Shown: positions 1-9,149, numbered from the stretch's first letter. The stretch is DNA of 64,000 bases from Curtobacterium sp. MCBD17_032 (GCF_003234855.1 NZ_QKTO01000011.1:19320-83319); one strand, 5' to 3'. Notes: a model not told the origin generated them from the letters alone. Program-made: numbers and translations.

Positions 1-132
1 GCGCACGAGGGGCCGGTGTTGCTCGTGGACGACCTGGTCGACAGCCGGTGGACGATGACGGTCGCGGGGCGAGCACTCCGGCAGGCCGGGGCATCGGCCG
101 TGCTGCCGTTCGCACTCGCGACCGTCGCCTGA
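1..132 (+). CDS. recQ: RecQ-type ATP-dependent DNA helicase, C-terminal end (partial)
   Basis: Only the last 43 codons are in the window; the reading frame is open from base 1 to a TGA. The tail contains LLVDDLVDSRWT followed by VAGRALRQAGA, a phosphoribosyltransferase-like segment that many actinobacterial RecQ-family helicases carry at their C terminus. The helicase core lies upstream of the window, so the call rests on this tail alone. The gene converges on the aldo/keto reductase and is followed by a hairpin. A free-standing phosphoribosyltransferase is a less likely alternative. Confidence 0.6.
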   Translation, partial: AHEGPVLLVDDLVDSRWTMTVAGRALRQAGASAVLPFALATVA

Positions 133-160
133 ACGACGGTCGTCCTTCCGGCCGACGGTG

Positions 161-200
161 GCCGGGAGGGGCGTAGCGGGGTCGCCACGCGCCTCCCGTC
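161..200. terminator. Hairpin between convergent recQ and aldo/keto reductase genes
   Basis: GGGAGG (164-169) can pair with CCTCCC (192-197), with flanking bases resembling the GACGGGAGGC/GCCTCCCGTC hairpins found at other gene ends here. The left arm is imperfect. Placed between two convergent stops, it probably serves both strands. Confidence 0.45.
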
Positions 201-211
201 CGTCCCCGCCC

Positions 212-1087
212 CTACGCGGTCGTCCCGATCGCGTCGAGTTCCTCCACGGCGTCGTCCGGCAACACGAACCCGGCAGACGCGACGTTGTCCCGGAGGTGCG
301 CGACCGACGAGGTCCCCGGGATGAGCAGCATGTTCGGGGACCGCTGGAGCAGCCACGCCAGGGCGACCGTGAGCCGCGACACCGCCAACCGCTCCGCCAC
401 CCGGTCGAGCGCTCCGGACTGGATCGGGGAGAACCCGCCGAGGGGGAAGTACGGCACGTACGCGATCCCCTGCGACGCGGTCAGGTCGACGAGGGCGTCG
501 TCCTGTCGGCGGGCCACGTTGTACAGGTTCTGGACGCAGACGATCGGGACGTAGCTCTGCGCCTCCGCGAGCTGCTCGGCGCTCACGGTGGACAGACCGA
601 TGTGGCGGACGAGCCCGTCCTCCTGCAGACGCGCGAGTGCTTCGACCTGCGGAGCGACCGACCCCGGTTCCGGAGCGTCGACACCGCCCATCCGGATGTT
701 CACGACGTCGAGCCGGTCGAGCCCCAGGGTGCGGAGGTTCTCGTGCACCTGCGCGACGAGGTCGTCGGGCTGTCGGGTCGGCACCCAGTTGCCCTTCGCG
801 TCGCGGACCGAACCGACCTTCGTGACGATGTGCACGTCGTCCGGGTACGGCGCGAGTGCTTCGCGGATGAGCTCGTTCGTGACGTGGGGGCCGTAGAACT
901 CCGCCGTGTCGATGTGGGTGATGCCGAGTTCGACGGCGGTCCGGAGCACCCGGACGGCCTCGTCGCGATCGGCGGGCGGACCGAACACGTGCGGTCCGGC
1001 CAGTTGCATGGCGCCGTACCCGACGCGGGTGAGGTCGAGGTCGTCGGCGATCCGGAAGGTCCCGCCGGGGAGGGATGTCGTGGTCAT
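212..1087 (-). CDS. Aldo/keto reductase family oxidoreductase
   Basis: A 291-residue NADP(H)-dependent TIM-barrel oxidoreductase of the aldo/keto reductase superfamily. The N terminus has GYGAMQLAGP, then HIDTAEFYG with the conserved Asp and catalytic Tyr, a catalytic Lys in IVTKVG, and a C-terminal nucleotide-binding segment IPGTSSVAHLRDN. Length fits the family. The physiological substrate cannot be told from sequence. I chose ATG at 1087 because family members usually begin close to this MTTTSLPGG; an in-frame GTG at 1096 lies nearer to a GAGGAG Shine-Dalgarno-like sequence and is a real alternative. It is a single-gene unit, convergent with recQ. Confidence 0.9.
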   Translation of the reverse strand: MTTTSLPGGTFRIADDLDLTRVGYGAMQLAGPHVFGPPADRDEAVRVLRTAVELGITHIDTAEFYGPHVTNELIREALAPYPDDVHIVTKVGSVRDAKGNWVPTRQPDDLVAQVHENLRTLGLDRLDVVNIRMGGVDAPEPGSVAPQVEALARLQEDGLVRHIGLSTVSAEQLAEAQSYVPIVCVQNLYNVARRQDDALVDLTASQGIAYVPYFPLGGFSPIQSGALDRVAERLAVSRLTVALAWLLQRSPNMLLIPGTSSVAHLRDNVASAGFVLPDDAVEELDAIGTTA

Positions 1088-1168
1088 ACGACCCACGATG
1101 CTCCTCGCGGTCCGGTCGGCACGCGGTCTCGTCAGCGCCGGAGGACGCGGACCAGGACCGCCCCCCCC

Positions 1169-1717
1169 CTACCGGACGTCGGCGCGGGCCGGCTTCGGGA
1201 AGGTGCCGCGCATGTGGTCGTTCGTCAGGACGTCCCCGATCCCGACCATGAGCACCGAGAAGACGATCTGCTCGATGACCATCCAGAACGGGTACAGCCC
1301 GGGGATCGCCGCGATGACGAGCGTCACGATCGGGAAGACGCGGCTGAACAGCCGGAGGCGCTGGTACGCCCAGTAGTACCCGAGCTGCGCCCGCCACGCG
1401 AAGACGTACAGCGTCAGCGTGATGAGCAGCACGACGGTGGCCCGGAACCAGACCGCCCACGGCACGGTCTGGCCCGCGTGCGACAGCAGCACCGCGACGA
1501 CGACGGCGGTCACGCCGACGACCGTCTCCGCGACGAGCAACCACCGGATCCAGCGGAACGACCGGACGGTGTCCGGGTGGGCGAGCATGTCCTCCCGGAT
1601 GACGTATCCACCCTGCCGGCCGCCCGCCAGACGGTCGAGCCGCAGCCGCGTCCACGCGCGGTCGGCGCGTGCGGCGAGGGCGGGAGGATGCGGCGTCACC
1701 GTCCCATGGTGCCGCAT
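1169..1717 (-). CDS. Membrane protein of unknown function, four predicted TM segments
   Basis: A 182-residue protein with a charged N terminus of about 60 residues and four hydrophobic stretches (about residues 60-83, 92-113, 130-150 and 155-175). No family motif is recognised. The frame stays open further upstream, but that extension is Arg/Pro-rich and would run into the next gene, so ATG at 1717 is preferred. A run of nine C (1161-1169) sits exactly at the TAG stop. It may be the last gene of the operon that runs down from parA, separated from its neighbour by 109 bases. Confidence 0.65.
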   Translation of the reverse strand: MRHHGTVTPHPPALAARADRAWTRLRLDRLAGGRQGGYVIREDMLAHPDTVRSFRWIRWLLVAETVVGVTAVVVAVLLSHAGQTVPWAVWFRATVVLLITLTLYVFAWRAQLGYYWAYQRLRLFSRVFPIVTLVIAAIPGLYPFWMVIEQIVFSVLMVGIGDVLTNDHMRGTFPKPARADVR

Positions 1718-1826
1718 CCCGCCGGACGGTGGGGGCGCGTGCGTCCGGCCGCTTCGGCCCCGGGGTCGCTGCGCGTTCCTGGCCGTCCGGCCCGCTGCCG
1801 CGCCTCGCAGCAGCCGTGGTGCACCG

Positions 1827-2543
1827 TCAGGATGCGGGCAACAGCTCGGCACCGGCGAGGACGTCCCCCGTGTTCGCATCGACGAGCAGGACCGAGTGCA
1901 CTACGGGCGGCAGGTCCTGCGGGTCGACGATGACCAGCACGGTGTGTTCGCCGTCCGGGGTGAACGAGCCGACGTCGACGGGGACGTCGTCGCCGATCCA
2001 CTCGGCCCACCCGGCACCGACGACGTCACCCGAGGAGAGCCGGACGCGCACGGCGCCCAGGTACGAGCCGGTCGAGCCCGGCTGCGCCTTCACGCGGACA
2101 CCGGTGAGGGTCACCTGGACGACCTGTTCCCCGACGACCTCGAGTCGGACGCTGCCGTGGACGTCGCCGTCGACGGGGACGAGGTCGCCCGCGATCGGCA
2201 GGGCTCGGCGCCACCACGGAGCCGACACCTGCGCGTCGTCGACCGGCAGTCCGGTCGCAGCGTCGACCACGGTCGCGTCACCGCCGCCGGTGCTGGTGCT
2301 GCTCGTGTCGTCCGCGTCGTGCGGTGTCGGTTCGTCCGGGATGAAGCCGTGCCCGATCGAGACGTCGGGTCCGTCCGTGCTCTCCGTGCTCGGCGACGGA
2401 GCGGTGGCGGACGCCGACGTCGGGCCGTCGGGGGCGGACCGCAGCGCGACCGCCCCTCCGCCGACCGCGACGAGCAGCACGAGCCCCACCACGAGGGGCG
2501 CTCGACGCGGTGACGTCGATCGCTCCCCTCGCGGCGCGGCCAT
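1827..2543 (-). CDS. Putative membrane-anchored protein of unknown function
   Basis: A 238-residue protein: short basic N terminus, one transmembrane segment at about 16-36 (LVVGLVLLVAVGGGAVAL), a Ser/Thr/Asp-rich linker to about residue 90, then a roughly 140-residue domain of alternating hydrophobic residues that looks beta-rich and extracytoplasmic. I do not recognise the fold. ATG is 6 bases after the der stop, so the gene is almost certainly cotranscribed and translationally coupled with der. Confidence 0.75.
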   Translation of the reverse strand: MAAPRGERSTSPRRAPLVVGLVLLVAVGGGAVALRSAPDGPTSASATAPSPSTESTDGPDVSIGHGFIPDEPTPHDADDTSSTSTGGGDATVVDAATGLPVDDAQVSAPWWRRALPIAGDLVPVDGDVHGSVRLEVVGEQVVQVTLTGVRVKAQPGSTGSYLGAVRVRLSSGDVVGAGWAEWIGDDVPVDVGSFTPDGEHTVLVIVDPQDLPPVVHSVLLVDANTGDVLAGAELLPAS

Positions 2544-2549
2544 GACCGG

Positions 2550-4070
2550 TCAGCGCTTCCGGCGCTCGCGGACGCGCATGTTGACGATGATCGGGGTGCC
2601 GTCGAAGCCCCAGACCTCGCGGAGGCGCCGGGTGATGAACCGGCGGTACTGCGGGTCGAGGAACGCCGACGTGAACAGCACGAAGGTCGGCGGTTGGGTC
2701 GACGCCTGCGTGGCGAACAGGATGCGGGGCTGCTTGCCACCGCGGACCGGGTGCGGGTGTTCCTGCACGAGTTCGGCGACGAAGGCGTTGACCTTGCCGG
2801 TCGGGATGCGGGTGTCCCACGACTCGAGCGCGGTCTCGAGCGCCGGCACGAGCTTCTCGAGGTGACGGCCCGTCCGGGCGGAGATGTTCACGCGCGGTGC
2901 CCACGTCACGTGCGCCAGGTCCTGCTCGATCTCGCGCTCGAGGTAACGGCGGCGCTCGTCGTCGAGCAGGTCCCACTTGTTGTAGGCCAGGACGAGCGCC
3001 CGGCCCGACTCGAGCACCAGGTCGATGATGCGGAGGTCCTGCACCGACACCGGTTCGGTGACGTCGATGACGACGACCGCGACCTCGGCCTTCTCGAGCG
3101 CCGCGGTCGTGCGGAGCGAGGCGTAGAAGTCGGCGCCCTGCTGCATGTGCACGCGCTTGCGGATGCCCGCGGTGTCGACGAAGCGCCAGGTCTTGCCGCC
3201 GAGTTCGATCTGCTCGTCCACCGGGTCGCGGGTCGTGCCCGCGAGCTCGTTGACGACGACGCGCTCTTCGCCGGCGGCCTTGTTGAGCAGCGAGCTCTTG
3301 CCGACGTTCGGACGACCGAGGATCGCGACGCGACGCGGGCCGCCGATCTCCTGCTTCGCGACGGCGGACACGTCCGGCAGCGTCGCGATGATGAGGTCGA
3401 GCAGGTCCGCGACCCCACGACCGTGCAGCGCTGACACCGGGTGCGGCTCGCCGAGCCCGAGGTTCCACAGCGCGTGGGCCTCGAGGTCGCGGCGCTCGTC
3501 GTCGGACTTGTTCGCGACGACGATGACCGGTCGGTCGGTGCCGCGCAGCATCTTCACGACGTGCTCGTCGGTCGCGGTGATGCCGACCGTGACGTCCACG
3601 ACGAAGAGCACCGCGTCGGCGAGGTCGATCGCGACCTCGGCCTGCGCTGCCACCGAGGCGTTGATGCCCTTCGCGTCGGGCTCCCATCCACCGGTGTCGA
3701 CGATCGTGAAGCGCTTGTCGTTCCACTCGGCCTTGTAGCTGACGCGGTCGCGCGTGACACCGGGGGTGTCCTGCACGACGGCCTCACGCCGGCCGAGGAT
3801 GCGGTTCACGAGCTGCGACTTGCCGACGTTCGGACGGCCGACGATCGCGAGCACCGGCAGGGCCGGCAGGTAGGCAACCCCGTCGACGCCGAGCTTGCCG
3901 GCTTCGAGGAGGGCGATGTCCTCCTCGTCGAGGTCGTAGTCCTCGAGTCCGGCGCGGAGGGCGCTCGCACGCTGGTCCGCTTCGGCCTCGTCGATGTCGG
4001 CGAGCCGCTCGCCGAGGGAGTCGTCGTACTCGGGGAAGTCGTCGTCGCTTCGGTCGTCCAGCTGCGCCAT
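2550..4070 (-). CDS. der: Ribosome-associated GTPase Der (EngA)
   Basis: A 506-residue essential GTPase for 50S ribosomal subunit assembly. It has two tandem G domains, each with a GRPNVGKS P-loop, with G3 motifs DTGG and DTAG and G4 motifs NKSD and NKWD, followed by the C-terminal KH-like domain (around [15 protein letters not shown]). An acidic, probably disordered N-terminal extension of about 70 residues precedes the first G domain, as is common in actinobacterial Der. It lies 72 bases downstream of cmk in the parA-scpAB-rluB-tyrA-cmk-der operon. Confidence 0.97.
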   Translation of the reverse strand: MAQLDDRSDDDFPEYDDSLGERLADIDEAEADQRASALRAGLEDYDLDEEDIALLEAGKLGVDGVAYLPALPVLAIVGRPNVGKSQLVNRILGRREAVVQDTPGVTRDRVSYKAEWNDKRFTIVDTGGWEPDAKGINASVAAQAEVAIDLADAVLFVVDVTVGITATDEHVVKMLRGTDRPVIVVANKSDDERRDLEAHALWNLGLGEPHPVSALHGRGVADLLDLIIATLPDVSAVAKQEIGGPRRVAILGRPNVGKSSLLNKAAGEERVVVNELAGTTRDPVDEQIELGGKTWRFVDTAGIRKRVHMQQGADFYASLRTTAALEKAEVAVVVIDVTEPVSVQDLRIIDLVLESGRALVLAYNKWDLLDDERRRYLEREIEQDLAHVTWAPRVNISARTGRHLEKLVPALETALESWDTRIPTGKVNAFVAELVQEHPHPVRGGKQPRILFATQASTQPPTFVLFTSAFLDPQYRRFITRRLREVWGFDGTPIIVNMRVRERRKR

Positions 4071-4142
4071 GGTGGGTTCCTTGCCGGCGGCCGGTCGGCC
4101 GCGTGTTCGTGGTTCACGTGCGGCCGTGTGGCCGCCTCGTCG

Positions 4143-5012
4143 TCAGTTCGTGGCCGAGCGGGCCAGGTCGACCACCGCCTGCACGGTCTGGTCGAAGTCG
4201 AGGTCGGTGGAGTCGAGGGTGGTGACGCCGTCTGCGGCGTTCATGAAGTCGACGACCTTCGCATCGGCAGCGTCCCGACGGGCGAGGGCGGCCGAGGTCG
4301 CTTCGGCCGACTGGGTGGTGACCTCTGCCGACCGACGTGCCATCCTAACGGATTCGTCGGCGGTCAACAGGATGCGGACTTCGGCGTCCGGAGCGACGAC
4401 CGTCGTGATGTCGCGTCCCTCGGTGATGATGCCCTGTCCGTCGGCCATCCGCATGACCTGTCGGAAGAGCGCGACGAGCTTGGCGCGGACGTCGGGCAGC
4501 TTCGCGATGTGTGCGACCGCGGCCGTGACCTCGGGCGTCCGGATGGCGTCCGTGACGTCGACGTCGCCGACGCGCACGAAGTAGTCGTCCGGGTCGGTGC
4601 CGATCGCGTAGTCGAAGTCGTCCCAGCTGGCCAGCACCGCGGCCGGGTCGTCGAGGTCGACGCCCTGCTGCAGGGCGTGCCAGGCGAGCGCACGGTAGGC
4701 GGCACCGGTGTCCTGGTACCCGAAGCCGAGGACCCGGGCCGCGGCGCGGGACACGCTCGACTTGCCGCTGCCGGCGGGCCCGTCCACGGCGATGACGAAC
4801 TTCGCGACGAACGCGCCGGCGGGCAGCCCCGCGGGCATCGGGTCACGTGTGGAGCCGAGCTCACCGGCACCCTGGCCGTCCGGACCACCGGTGACGTCGC
4901 CGCCGCCGAGGGGTCCGGGCTGGTCGGCCGGGGTCGGCAGACCGGCGTCGGGGCCGTCCGGGCCCCCCGTCACACCGGACTCGAGAGCGGTGTCGTGTTC
5001 GTTCAGGCCCAT
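4143..5012 (-). CDS. cmk: Cytidylate (CMP/dCMP) kinase
   Basis: Phosphorylates CMP and dCMP with ATP. The kinase core begins at about residue 80 with the P-loop [14 protein letters not shown], followed by [13 protein letters not shown] (substrate-binding region), GRDITTVV and a lid-like segment rich in Arg. ATG 5012 is chosen because GGAGG lies 11 bases upstream and the start overlaps the tyrA stop by 10 bases. This gives a Gly/Pro/Asp-rich tail of about 75 residues before the kinase fold, including a near-repeat of VTGGPDG. A shorter product starting at the ATG of [10 protein letters not shown] is possible. Confidence 0.93.
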   Translation of the reverse strand: MGLNEHDTALESGVTGGPDGPDAGLPTPADQPGPLGGGDVTGGPDGQGAGELGSTRDPMPAGLPAGAFVAKFVIAVDGPAGSGKSSVSRAAARVLGFGYQDTGAAYRALAWHALQQGVDLDDPAAVLASWDDFDYAIGTDPDDYFVRVGDVDVTDAIRTPEVTAAVAHIAKLPDVRAKLVALFRQVMRMADGQGIITEGRDITTVVAPDAEVRILLTADESVRMARRSAEVTTQSAEATSAALARRDAADAKVVDFMNAADGVTTLDSTDLDFDQTVQAVVDLARSATN

Positions 5013-6154
5013 GCTGCTGGGATCCTCCATCCGCGACCCTCGAGTTCCTCGACGAGTCGCTGTTCGTGCTCGGGGACGACCGACACCTCGACGATGCCGA
5101 TCTGCGCCCGTGGCGAGTGCTCGAGGTGCAGGTCCTCGAGGTTGATGCCGAGCTCCCCGATGGTGGTGAGGAGCGCGGCGAACTGTCCGGGCCGGTCGTC
5201 GATCAGGACGACGACCCGGGCGAACCGGGCGGTCGACCCGTGCTTGCCGGGCAGCCGCTCGACCCCGCGGTTGCCGGCTGCGATGGTCTCCGCGAGGCTC
5301 CGGGGCGACCCGGCGGCCGTCGGGTCGGCGAGCGCGTCGATGACCCGGTCGAGCTCGTCCCGCAGGTCGGTCAGGACCGGGCGGATGTGGGCGGCGTTCG
5401 CGCCGATGATCTGGACCCAGAGACCCGGGTCGCTCGCGGCGATGCGCGTGACGTCGCGCACCCCGCCGCCGGCGAGCCCGAGGGCCTCCCCCGGAGCGTC
5501 GCGGAGTCGGGAGGCCATGAGCGTCGACACCAACTGCGGGACGTGCGAGACGACCGCGACGGCCTGGTCGTGCGACGCGGGGTCCATCGGGACGACGGTC
5601 GCACCGAGGTCGAGCGCCAGGTGCTCCACCGCGGCGGCCCGCTGGTGGCTGATGTCGTCGTGTCCGGCGATCACCCACGGACGGCCGATGAACAGGTCGG
5701 CCCGGGCGGCGGTCGGACCGCTGCGCTCCCGTCCCGCCATCGGGTGCGAGCCGATGTACCGCGAGACGTCGGCGCCGACGGCGCGGAGTCGTTCGAGGGG
5801 CCCCGACTTCACGCTCGCGACATCCGTGACGACGGCGTCCGGGAAGGCGGCGAGTTCGCGTTCGACGACGGCCGCCGTGACGTCCGGCGGCACCGCGACC
5901 ACGACGAGTTCCGGGGCGTCGCCCGGTGCGGGGCGACGTCCGGCGCCGTAGTCGACGGCGAGCGCCAACGCCGCCGGGGACACGTCGTCGAGGACGACGT
6001 CCACCCCCTTGTCGCGGAGGGCGAGCCCGATCGAGGCGCCCAGCAGACCGGTCCCGACGATCCGCACCGGACCACGGAGTCGCCGGTCGATCGCCGACGG
6101 CTGCCGGTCAGCGGGGACCGTCGCGTCGGAGGCGGGCGGAGTGGGGTCGGTCAC
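5003..6154 (-). CDS. tyrA: Prephenate dehydrogenase (tyrosine biosynthesis)
   Basis: A 383-residue NAD-dependent prephenate dehydrogenase, making 4-hydroxyphenylpyruvate for tyrosine. The Rossmann motif [11 protein letters not shown] lies near residue 35, SHPMAGRE near 137, and [12 protein letters not shown] in the helical dimerisation region. The last 70 residues ([28 protein letters not shown]) form an ACT regulatory domain, which suggests feedback control by an aromatic amino acid. GTG at 6154 follows a TAGGCT box by 6 bases, so it may have its own leaderless promoter inside the operon. It overlaps cmk by 10 bases. Confidence 0.95.
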   Translation of the reverse strand: MTDPTPPASDATVPADRQPSAIDRRLRGPVRIVGTGLLGASIGLALRDKGVDVVLDDVSPAALALAVDYGAGRRPAPGDAPELVVVAVPPDVTAAVVERELAAFPDAVVTDVASVKSGPLERLRAVGADVSRYIGSHPMAGRERSGPTAARADLFIGRPWVIAGHDDISHQRAAAVEHLALDLGATVVPMDPASHDQAVAVVSHVPQLVSTLMASRLRDAPGEALGLAGGGVRDVTRIAASDPGLWVQIIGANAAHIRPVLTDLRDELDRVIDALADPTAAGSPRSLAETIAAGNRGVERLPGKHGSTARFARVVVLIDDRPGQFAALLTTIGELGINLEDLHLEHSPRAQIGIVEVSVVPEHEQRLVEELEGRGWRIPAAWA

Positions 6155-6160
6155 GCGGCA

Positions 6161-6166
6161 AGCCTA
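6161..6166 (-). promoter_or_regulatory. Leaderless -10 element of tyrA (TAGGCT)
   Basis: TAGGCT on the minus strand ends 6 bases before the GTG start, so transcription would begin at or next to the start codon. No Shine-Dalgarno sequence is visible, which agrees with a leaderless message. Confidence 0.6.
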
Positions 6167-6248
6167 GCGAGCGGTGCTGCCCGGCAGCGGGACGGCGCCG
6201 GGCCTGTGGAGGACTCCCCCACCTGCGCCGGCGCCGTCCGTGCTCCGG

Positions 6249-7526
6249 TCAGTCCGTGCTCTCCGCCCCGTCGTCGCCCGTGCGGGTGCCCGCGGTGCGA
6301 GCGATCCCGAGCAGCTTGCCGAGCTCGACGGTGGTGAGTTCACGCACCTGCCCCGGTGCCAGGCTGCCGAGCTGCAGCGGTCCGAACGACCGTCGGACGA
6401 GCTCGAGGACCGGGTGTCCGATCGCCTCGAGCATCCGCCGGACGATCCGGTTGCGGCCGGAGTGCAGCGTGATCTCGACCAGCGACTCCCCGCGCGACGA
6501 CTCGAGCAGGCGCGCCTTGTCGGCGGCGATCGGCCCGTCCTCCAGATCGACGCCGTCGAGCAGCAACTGCAGCGTGGAGGGCGTCATCGTGCCGTCGACC
6601 TTCGCGACGTAGGTCTTCGTCACGCCGAACGACGGGTGGGCCAGCACGTGCGCGAGGGCTCCGTCGTTCGTCAGGATGATCAGGCCGGCCGTGTCGTAGT
6701 CGAGGCGGCCGACGTTGAACAGGCGCTCCTCGAACCGGTCGACGAACCGGGACAGGTCCGGGCGGTCGTGCTCGTCCTGCATGCTCGAGACCACGCCGGT
6801 CGGCTTGTTGAGGACGACGTACCGCCGCGAGGTGTCGGTCTGCACCGGCACCCCGTCGACGGCGACCTCGTCGGTGTCCGGGTCGACACGGCGACCGAGC
6901 ATGTCCGCCACCTCGCCGTTCACCGTCACGCGCCCTTCGGCGATGAGGTTCTCCGCGACACGACGGCTGGCGACGCCGGCAGCGGCGATCACCTTCTGCA
7001 GACGCTCACCGCCCTCCTGGAGGTCCGGCTCGCCTCCGTCGGTCGTCGTCCCGTCCGCCGGGTCCCAGTCCGGGATGATCGGCCGTTCCGGCGTTCCCTC
7101 GGCGGGTCGCCCCTCGTCGTCGCGTGCGCCGGCGGGCAGCGGCGTCGTGCGCTTCCGCGCCGGGTCGTTGCGCGGGCTGGTCGTGCCGCCGACGTACCGA
7201 CGGCCGTTGTGCCAGACGCTGCTCGGGGCACCGTCGGGGCTCCGGCGGTCCTCGCGGCGCGGGTCGCCACCTCGCTCGGCGCCGCGGTCGTCGGGACGAC
7301 GGGTCGCCCCGCGGTCGTCACGCCCGCGGTACCCACCGCGCTGGTCGTCACGACCGCCGCGGGGCTCACGGCCCTGGTGGCCGCCACGCTCCCCGGCACC
7401 GCGGTCGTCGCGCGGCCGGTCACCGCCGCGGTACCCGCCGCGCTGGTCGTCGCGACCACCGGCACCGGGCCGACGGTCGGGGTCGTCGCGGCGCACGAAG
7501 CGTCCACGGTCGTCGTCCCGGCTCAC
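6249..7526 (-). CDS. rluB: rRNA pseudouridine synthase, RluB/RsuA family (catalytic portion)
   Basis: Isomerises a uridine in rRNA to pseudouridine. An S4 RNA-binding domain (ERLQKVIAAAGVASRRVAE, about 175-235) precedes the catalytic domain with the signature NVGRLDYDTAGLIILTNDG, containing the catalytic Asp, and later HSGRNRIVRRM. The frame upstream of GTG 7526 stays open and continues a Gly/Arg/Asp-rich repeat region, but near 7677-7684 the repeat phase jumps by one base into the frame of the 7523-8407 ORF that starts next to scpB. The original protein was thus probably a single chain of about 720 residues. As the sequence stands, a catalytic RluB can be made only from an internal start such as GTG 7526 (425 residues). 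It is in the scpB-rluB-tyrA operon. Confidence 0.85.
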   Translation of the reverse strand: MSRDDDRGRFVRRDDPDRRPGAGGRDDQRGGYRGGDRPRDDRGAGERGGHQGREPRGGRDDQRGGYRGRDDRGATRRPDDRGAERGGDPRREDRRSPDGAPSSVWHNGRRYVGGTTSPRNDPARKRTTPLPAGARDDEGRPAEGTPERPIIPDWDPADGTTTDGGEPDLQEGGERLQKVIAAAGVASRRVAENLIAEGRVTVNGEVADMLGRRVDPDTDEVAVDGVPVQTDTSRRYVVLNKPTGVVSSMQDEHDRPDLSRFVDRFEERLFNVGRLDYDTAGLIILTNDGALAHVLAHPSFGVTKTYVAKVDGTMTPSTLQLLLDGVDLEDGPIAADKARLLESSRGESLVEITLHSGRNRIVRRMLEAIGHPVLELVRRSFGPLQLGSLAPGQVRELTTVELGKLLGIARTAGTRTGDDGAESTD

Positions 7527-8407
7527 GCAGCCGCCACGGTCCGAACCGCGTGCGTCGCGGTCCGGACGCCCGCGGTACCCGCCGGCGGACCGGTCGTCAC
7601 CGCCGCGGTACCCACCGGTCGGACGGTCGCCGCCACGGTCGTCGCGCCCACGGAACCCGCCGGAGGCACGCTCGCCGCCCCGTCGCCCCGGTCGTCCCGC
7701 CCACGGAACCCGCCGACCCCACGCTCGCCGCCCCGGTCGTCACGCCCACGGAACCCGCCGGAGGACCGGTCGTCCCCGCCGCGGTACCCACCGGTCGGAC
7801 GGTCACCGCCACGGTCGTCACGCCCGCGGAAGCCGCCGGAGGACCGGTCGTCCCCGCCGCGGTACCCACCGGTCGGACGGTCCCCTCCGCGGTCGTCACG
7901 TCCACGGAACCCGCCACCGGCACGATCGTCGCGCCCGCGGAACCCGCCGGTCGGACGGTCACCGCCACGGTCGTCGCGCCCGCGGAACCCGCCAGAGGAC
8001 CGGTCGTCCCCGCCGCGGTACCCACCACGGTCACCGGCACCACGCTCGTCACGCCCGCGGTACCCGCCGGTCGGACGGTCCCCTCCGCGGTCGTCACGTC
8101 CACGGAACCCGCCACCGGCACGATCGTCGCGCCCGCGGAACCCGCCGGAGGACCGGTCGTCCCCGCCGCGGTACCCACCACGGTCACCGGCACCGCGCTC
8201 GTCACGCCCGCGGTACCCACCACGGTCACCCGCACCCGCGCTGCGCTCGTCGCGCCCGCGGTACCCGCCGGGACCGGCCCCGTCGCGCCCGCGCGGTGCG
8301 TCGTCCCGGCGGCCCGCGCCTCCCGGCCGGTCACCGCCCGCGCGCCCGGAGCCGCCGCGGCGGTCGTCGTCTCGTCGTGGTCTGTCGTTCTGGTCAAACC
8401 CGGCCAT
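7523..8407 (-). CDS. RGG-like repeat N-terminal portion of RluB, one base out of frame with the catalytic part
   Basis: ATG 8407 overlaps the scpB stop by 14 bases and is preceded by AAGGG, so this is where rluB translation would normally begin. From there the frame encodes MAGFDQNDRP and then many low-complexity units such as GGYRGGDDRSSGG and GGFRGRDDRGGDRPT. After about residue 242 it loses the repeat pattern and reads an Ala/Thr/Val-rich tail to a stop at 7523, while the repeat pattern resumes in the rluB frame. One missing C near 7681 (GACGGGG instead of GACCGGGG) would explain this. Possible causes are a sequencing error in a GC repeat, a true frameshift, or programmed slippage. Such Gly/Arg/Asp tails are disordered and probably bind RNA. 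Confidence 0.6.
   Translation of the reverse strand: MAGFDQNDRPRRDDDRRGGSGRAGGDRPGGAGRRDDAPRGRDGAGPGGYRGRDERSAGAGDRGGYRGRDERGAGDRGGYRGGDDRSSGGFRGRDDRAGGGFRGRDDRGGDRPTGGYRGRDERGAGDRGGYRGGDDRSSGGFRGRDDRGGDRPTGGFRGRDDRAGGGFRGRDDRGGDRPTGGYRGGDDRSSGGFRGRDDRGGDRPTGGYRGGDDRSSGGFRGRDDRGGERGVGGFRGRDDRGDGAASVPPAGSVGATTVAATVRPVGTAAVTTGPPAGTAGVRTATHAVRTVAAA
7565..8295 (-). repeat. Tandem RGG-like coding repeats in rluB
   Basis: Degenerate units of about 13 codons (GGYRGRDERGAGDR, GGYRGGDDRSSG, GGFRGRDDRGGDRPT) recur more than 15 times, in places as near-identical 78-bp pairs. Such arrays are prone to slippage and to assembly collapse, which matters for the frameshift near 7681. Confidence 0.85.
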
Positions 8408-9149
8408 CGGGGATCCCTTCGGTCTGCCCGAAGCCGTCCGCGCCGTCCTCGAGGAGGGGCGAGATGAGCGGAAGCTCGTCGAGCGAGTTGATGCCGAGCT
8501 GCTGGAGCAGCAGCTCGGAGGTGACGTAGTTGATCGCGCCGGTCTCGGCGTCGGTGAACGACTCCTCGATGAGGCCGCGCGCGACGAGGGTCCGGACCAC
8601 GCCGTCGACGTTGACGGCCCGGATCGCGGCGATCTGGGAGCGGGTGATCGGCTGCTTGTAGGCGACCACGGCCAGGGTCTCGAGGGCTGCCTGGGACAGG
8701 CGGGCGGGACGCTCGGCCTCGACGAACTGCTCGACGACCGCGTCGAGTTCGGCGCGGACGTAGAAGCGCCAGCCACCGCCGACCTCGCGCAGTTCGAATC
8801 CACGCCGGACGGTGCCGTCGACGCCGTCGAAGTCGGCGACCAGGCGGTCGACCGCCTGCCCGACGACGGCCACCGGTTCCCCGACGGCGGCGGCGAGCGC
8901 CACGAGCGACTGCGGCTGGTCCGCGATCATCAGGATCGCTTCGAGCTGACGGTCGACGGGGACCTCGACGGGAGGCACGGCTGCAGGAGGCGCATCGGCC
9001 TCCGCCGCGGCGGCGGCTGCGGCGGCGGCGGCGGCTGCGCGGAACTCGTGTTCCAGGGCCCGGGCGTCCTCGATCTCGTCCGACCCGCCGGGTTCGGCGG
9101 AACCTCCAGCGCGGGCACGAGCACCGCGAGCGTGCACGTCATCCGTCAT
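8394..9149 (-). CDS. scpB: Segregation and condensation protein B
   Basis: A 251-residue SMC-ScpAB condensin subunit with paired winged-helix domains. The conserved core runs from LEAILMIADQPQSLVALA (about residue 69) to the end, with the typical LSQAALETLAVVAYKQPITRSQIAAIRAVN and LLQQLGINSLDELP. The first 65 residues are variable and contain a 12-alanine run encoded by GCG/GCC repeats. The start overlaps the scpA stop by 11 bases and the stop overlaps the rluB ATG by 14, so it is tightly coupled. Confidence 0.96.
   Translation of the reverse strand: MTDDVHARGARARAGGSAEPGGSDEIEDARALEHEFRAAAAAAAAAAAAEADAPPAAVPPVEVPVDRQLEAILMIADQPQSLVALAAAVGEPVAVVGQAVDRLVADFDGVDGTVRRGFELREVGGGWRFYVRAELDAVVEQFVEAERPARLSQAALETLAVVAYKQPITRSQIAAIRAVNVDGVVRTLVARGLIEESFTDAETGAINYVTSELLLQQLGINSLDELPLISPLLEDGADGFGQTEGIPDGRV

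Noticed and set aside
1161..1169. Run of nine C as a possible phase-variable tract
   Set aside because: It lies just after the stop codon of the membrane protein gene, so slippage would not change the coding sequence.
7565..8295. Regular repeats that could be taken for a CRISPR array
   Set aside because: Repeats are contiguous, degenerate, multiples of three and coding; there are no unique spacers and no cas genes.
9000..9055. Trinucleotide repeat coding for 12 alanines in scpB as a functional element
   Set aside because: It sits in the variable, non-conserved N-terminal tail; alanine runs of this kind are common in GC-rich genes.
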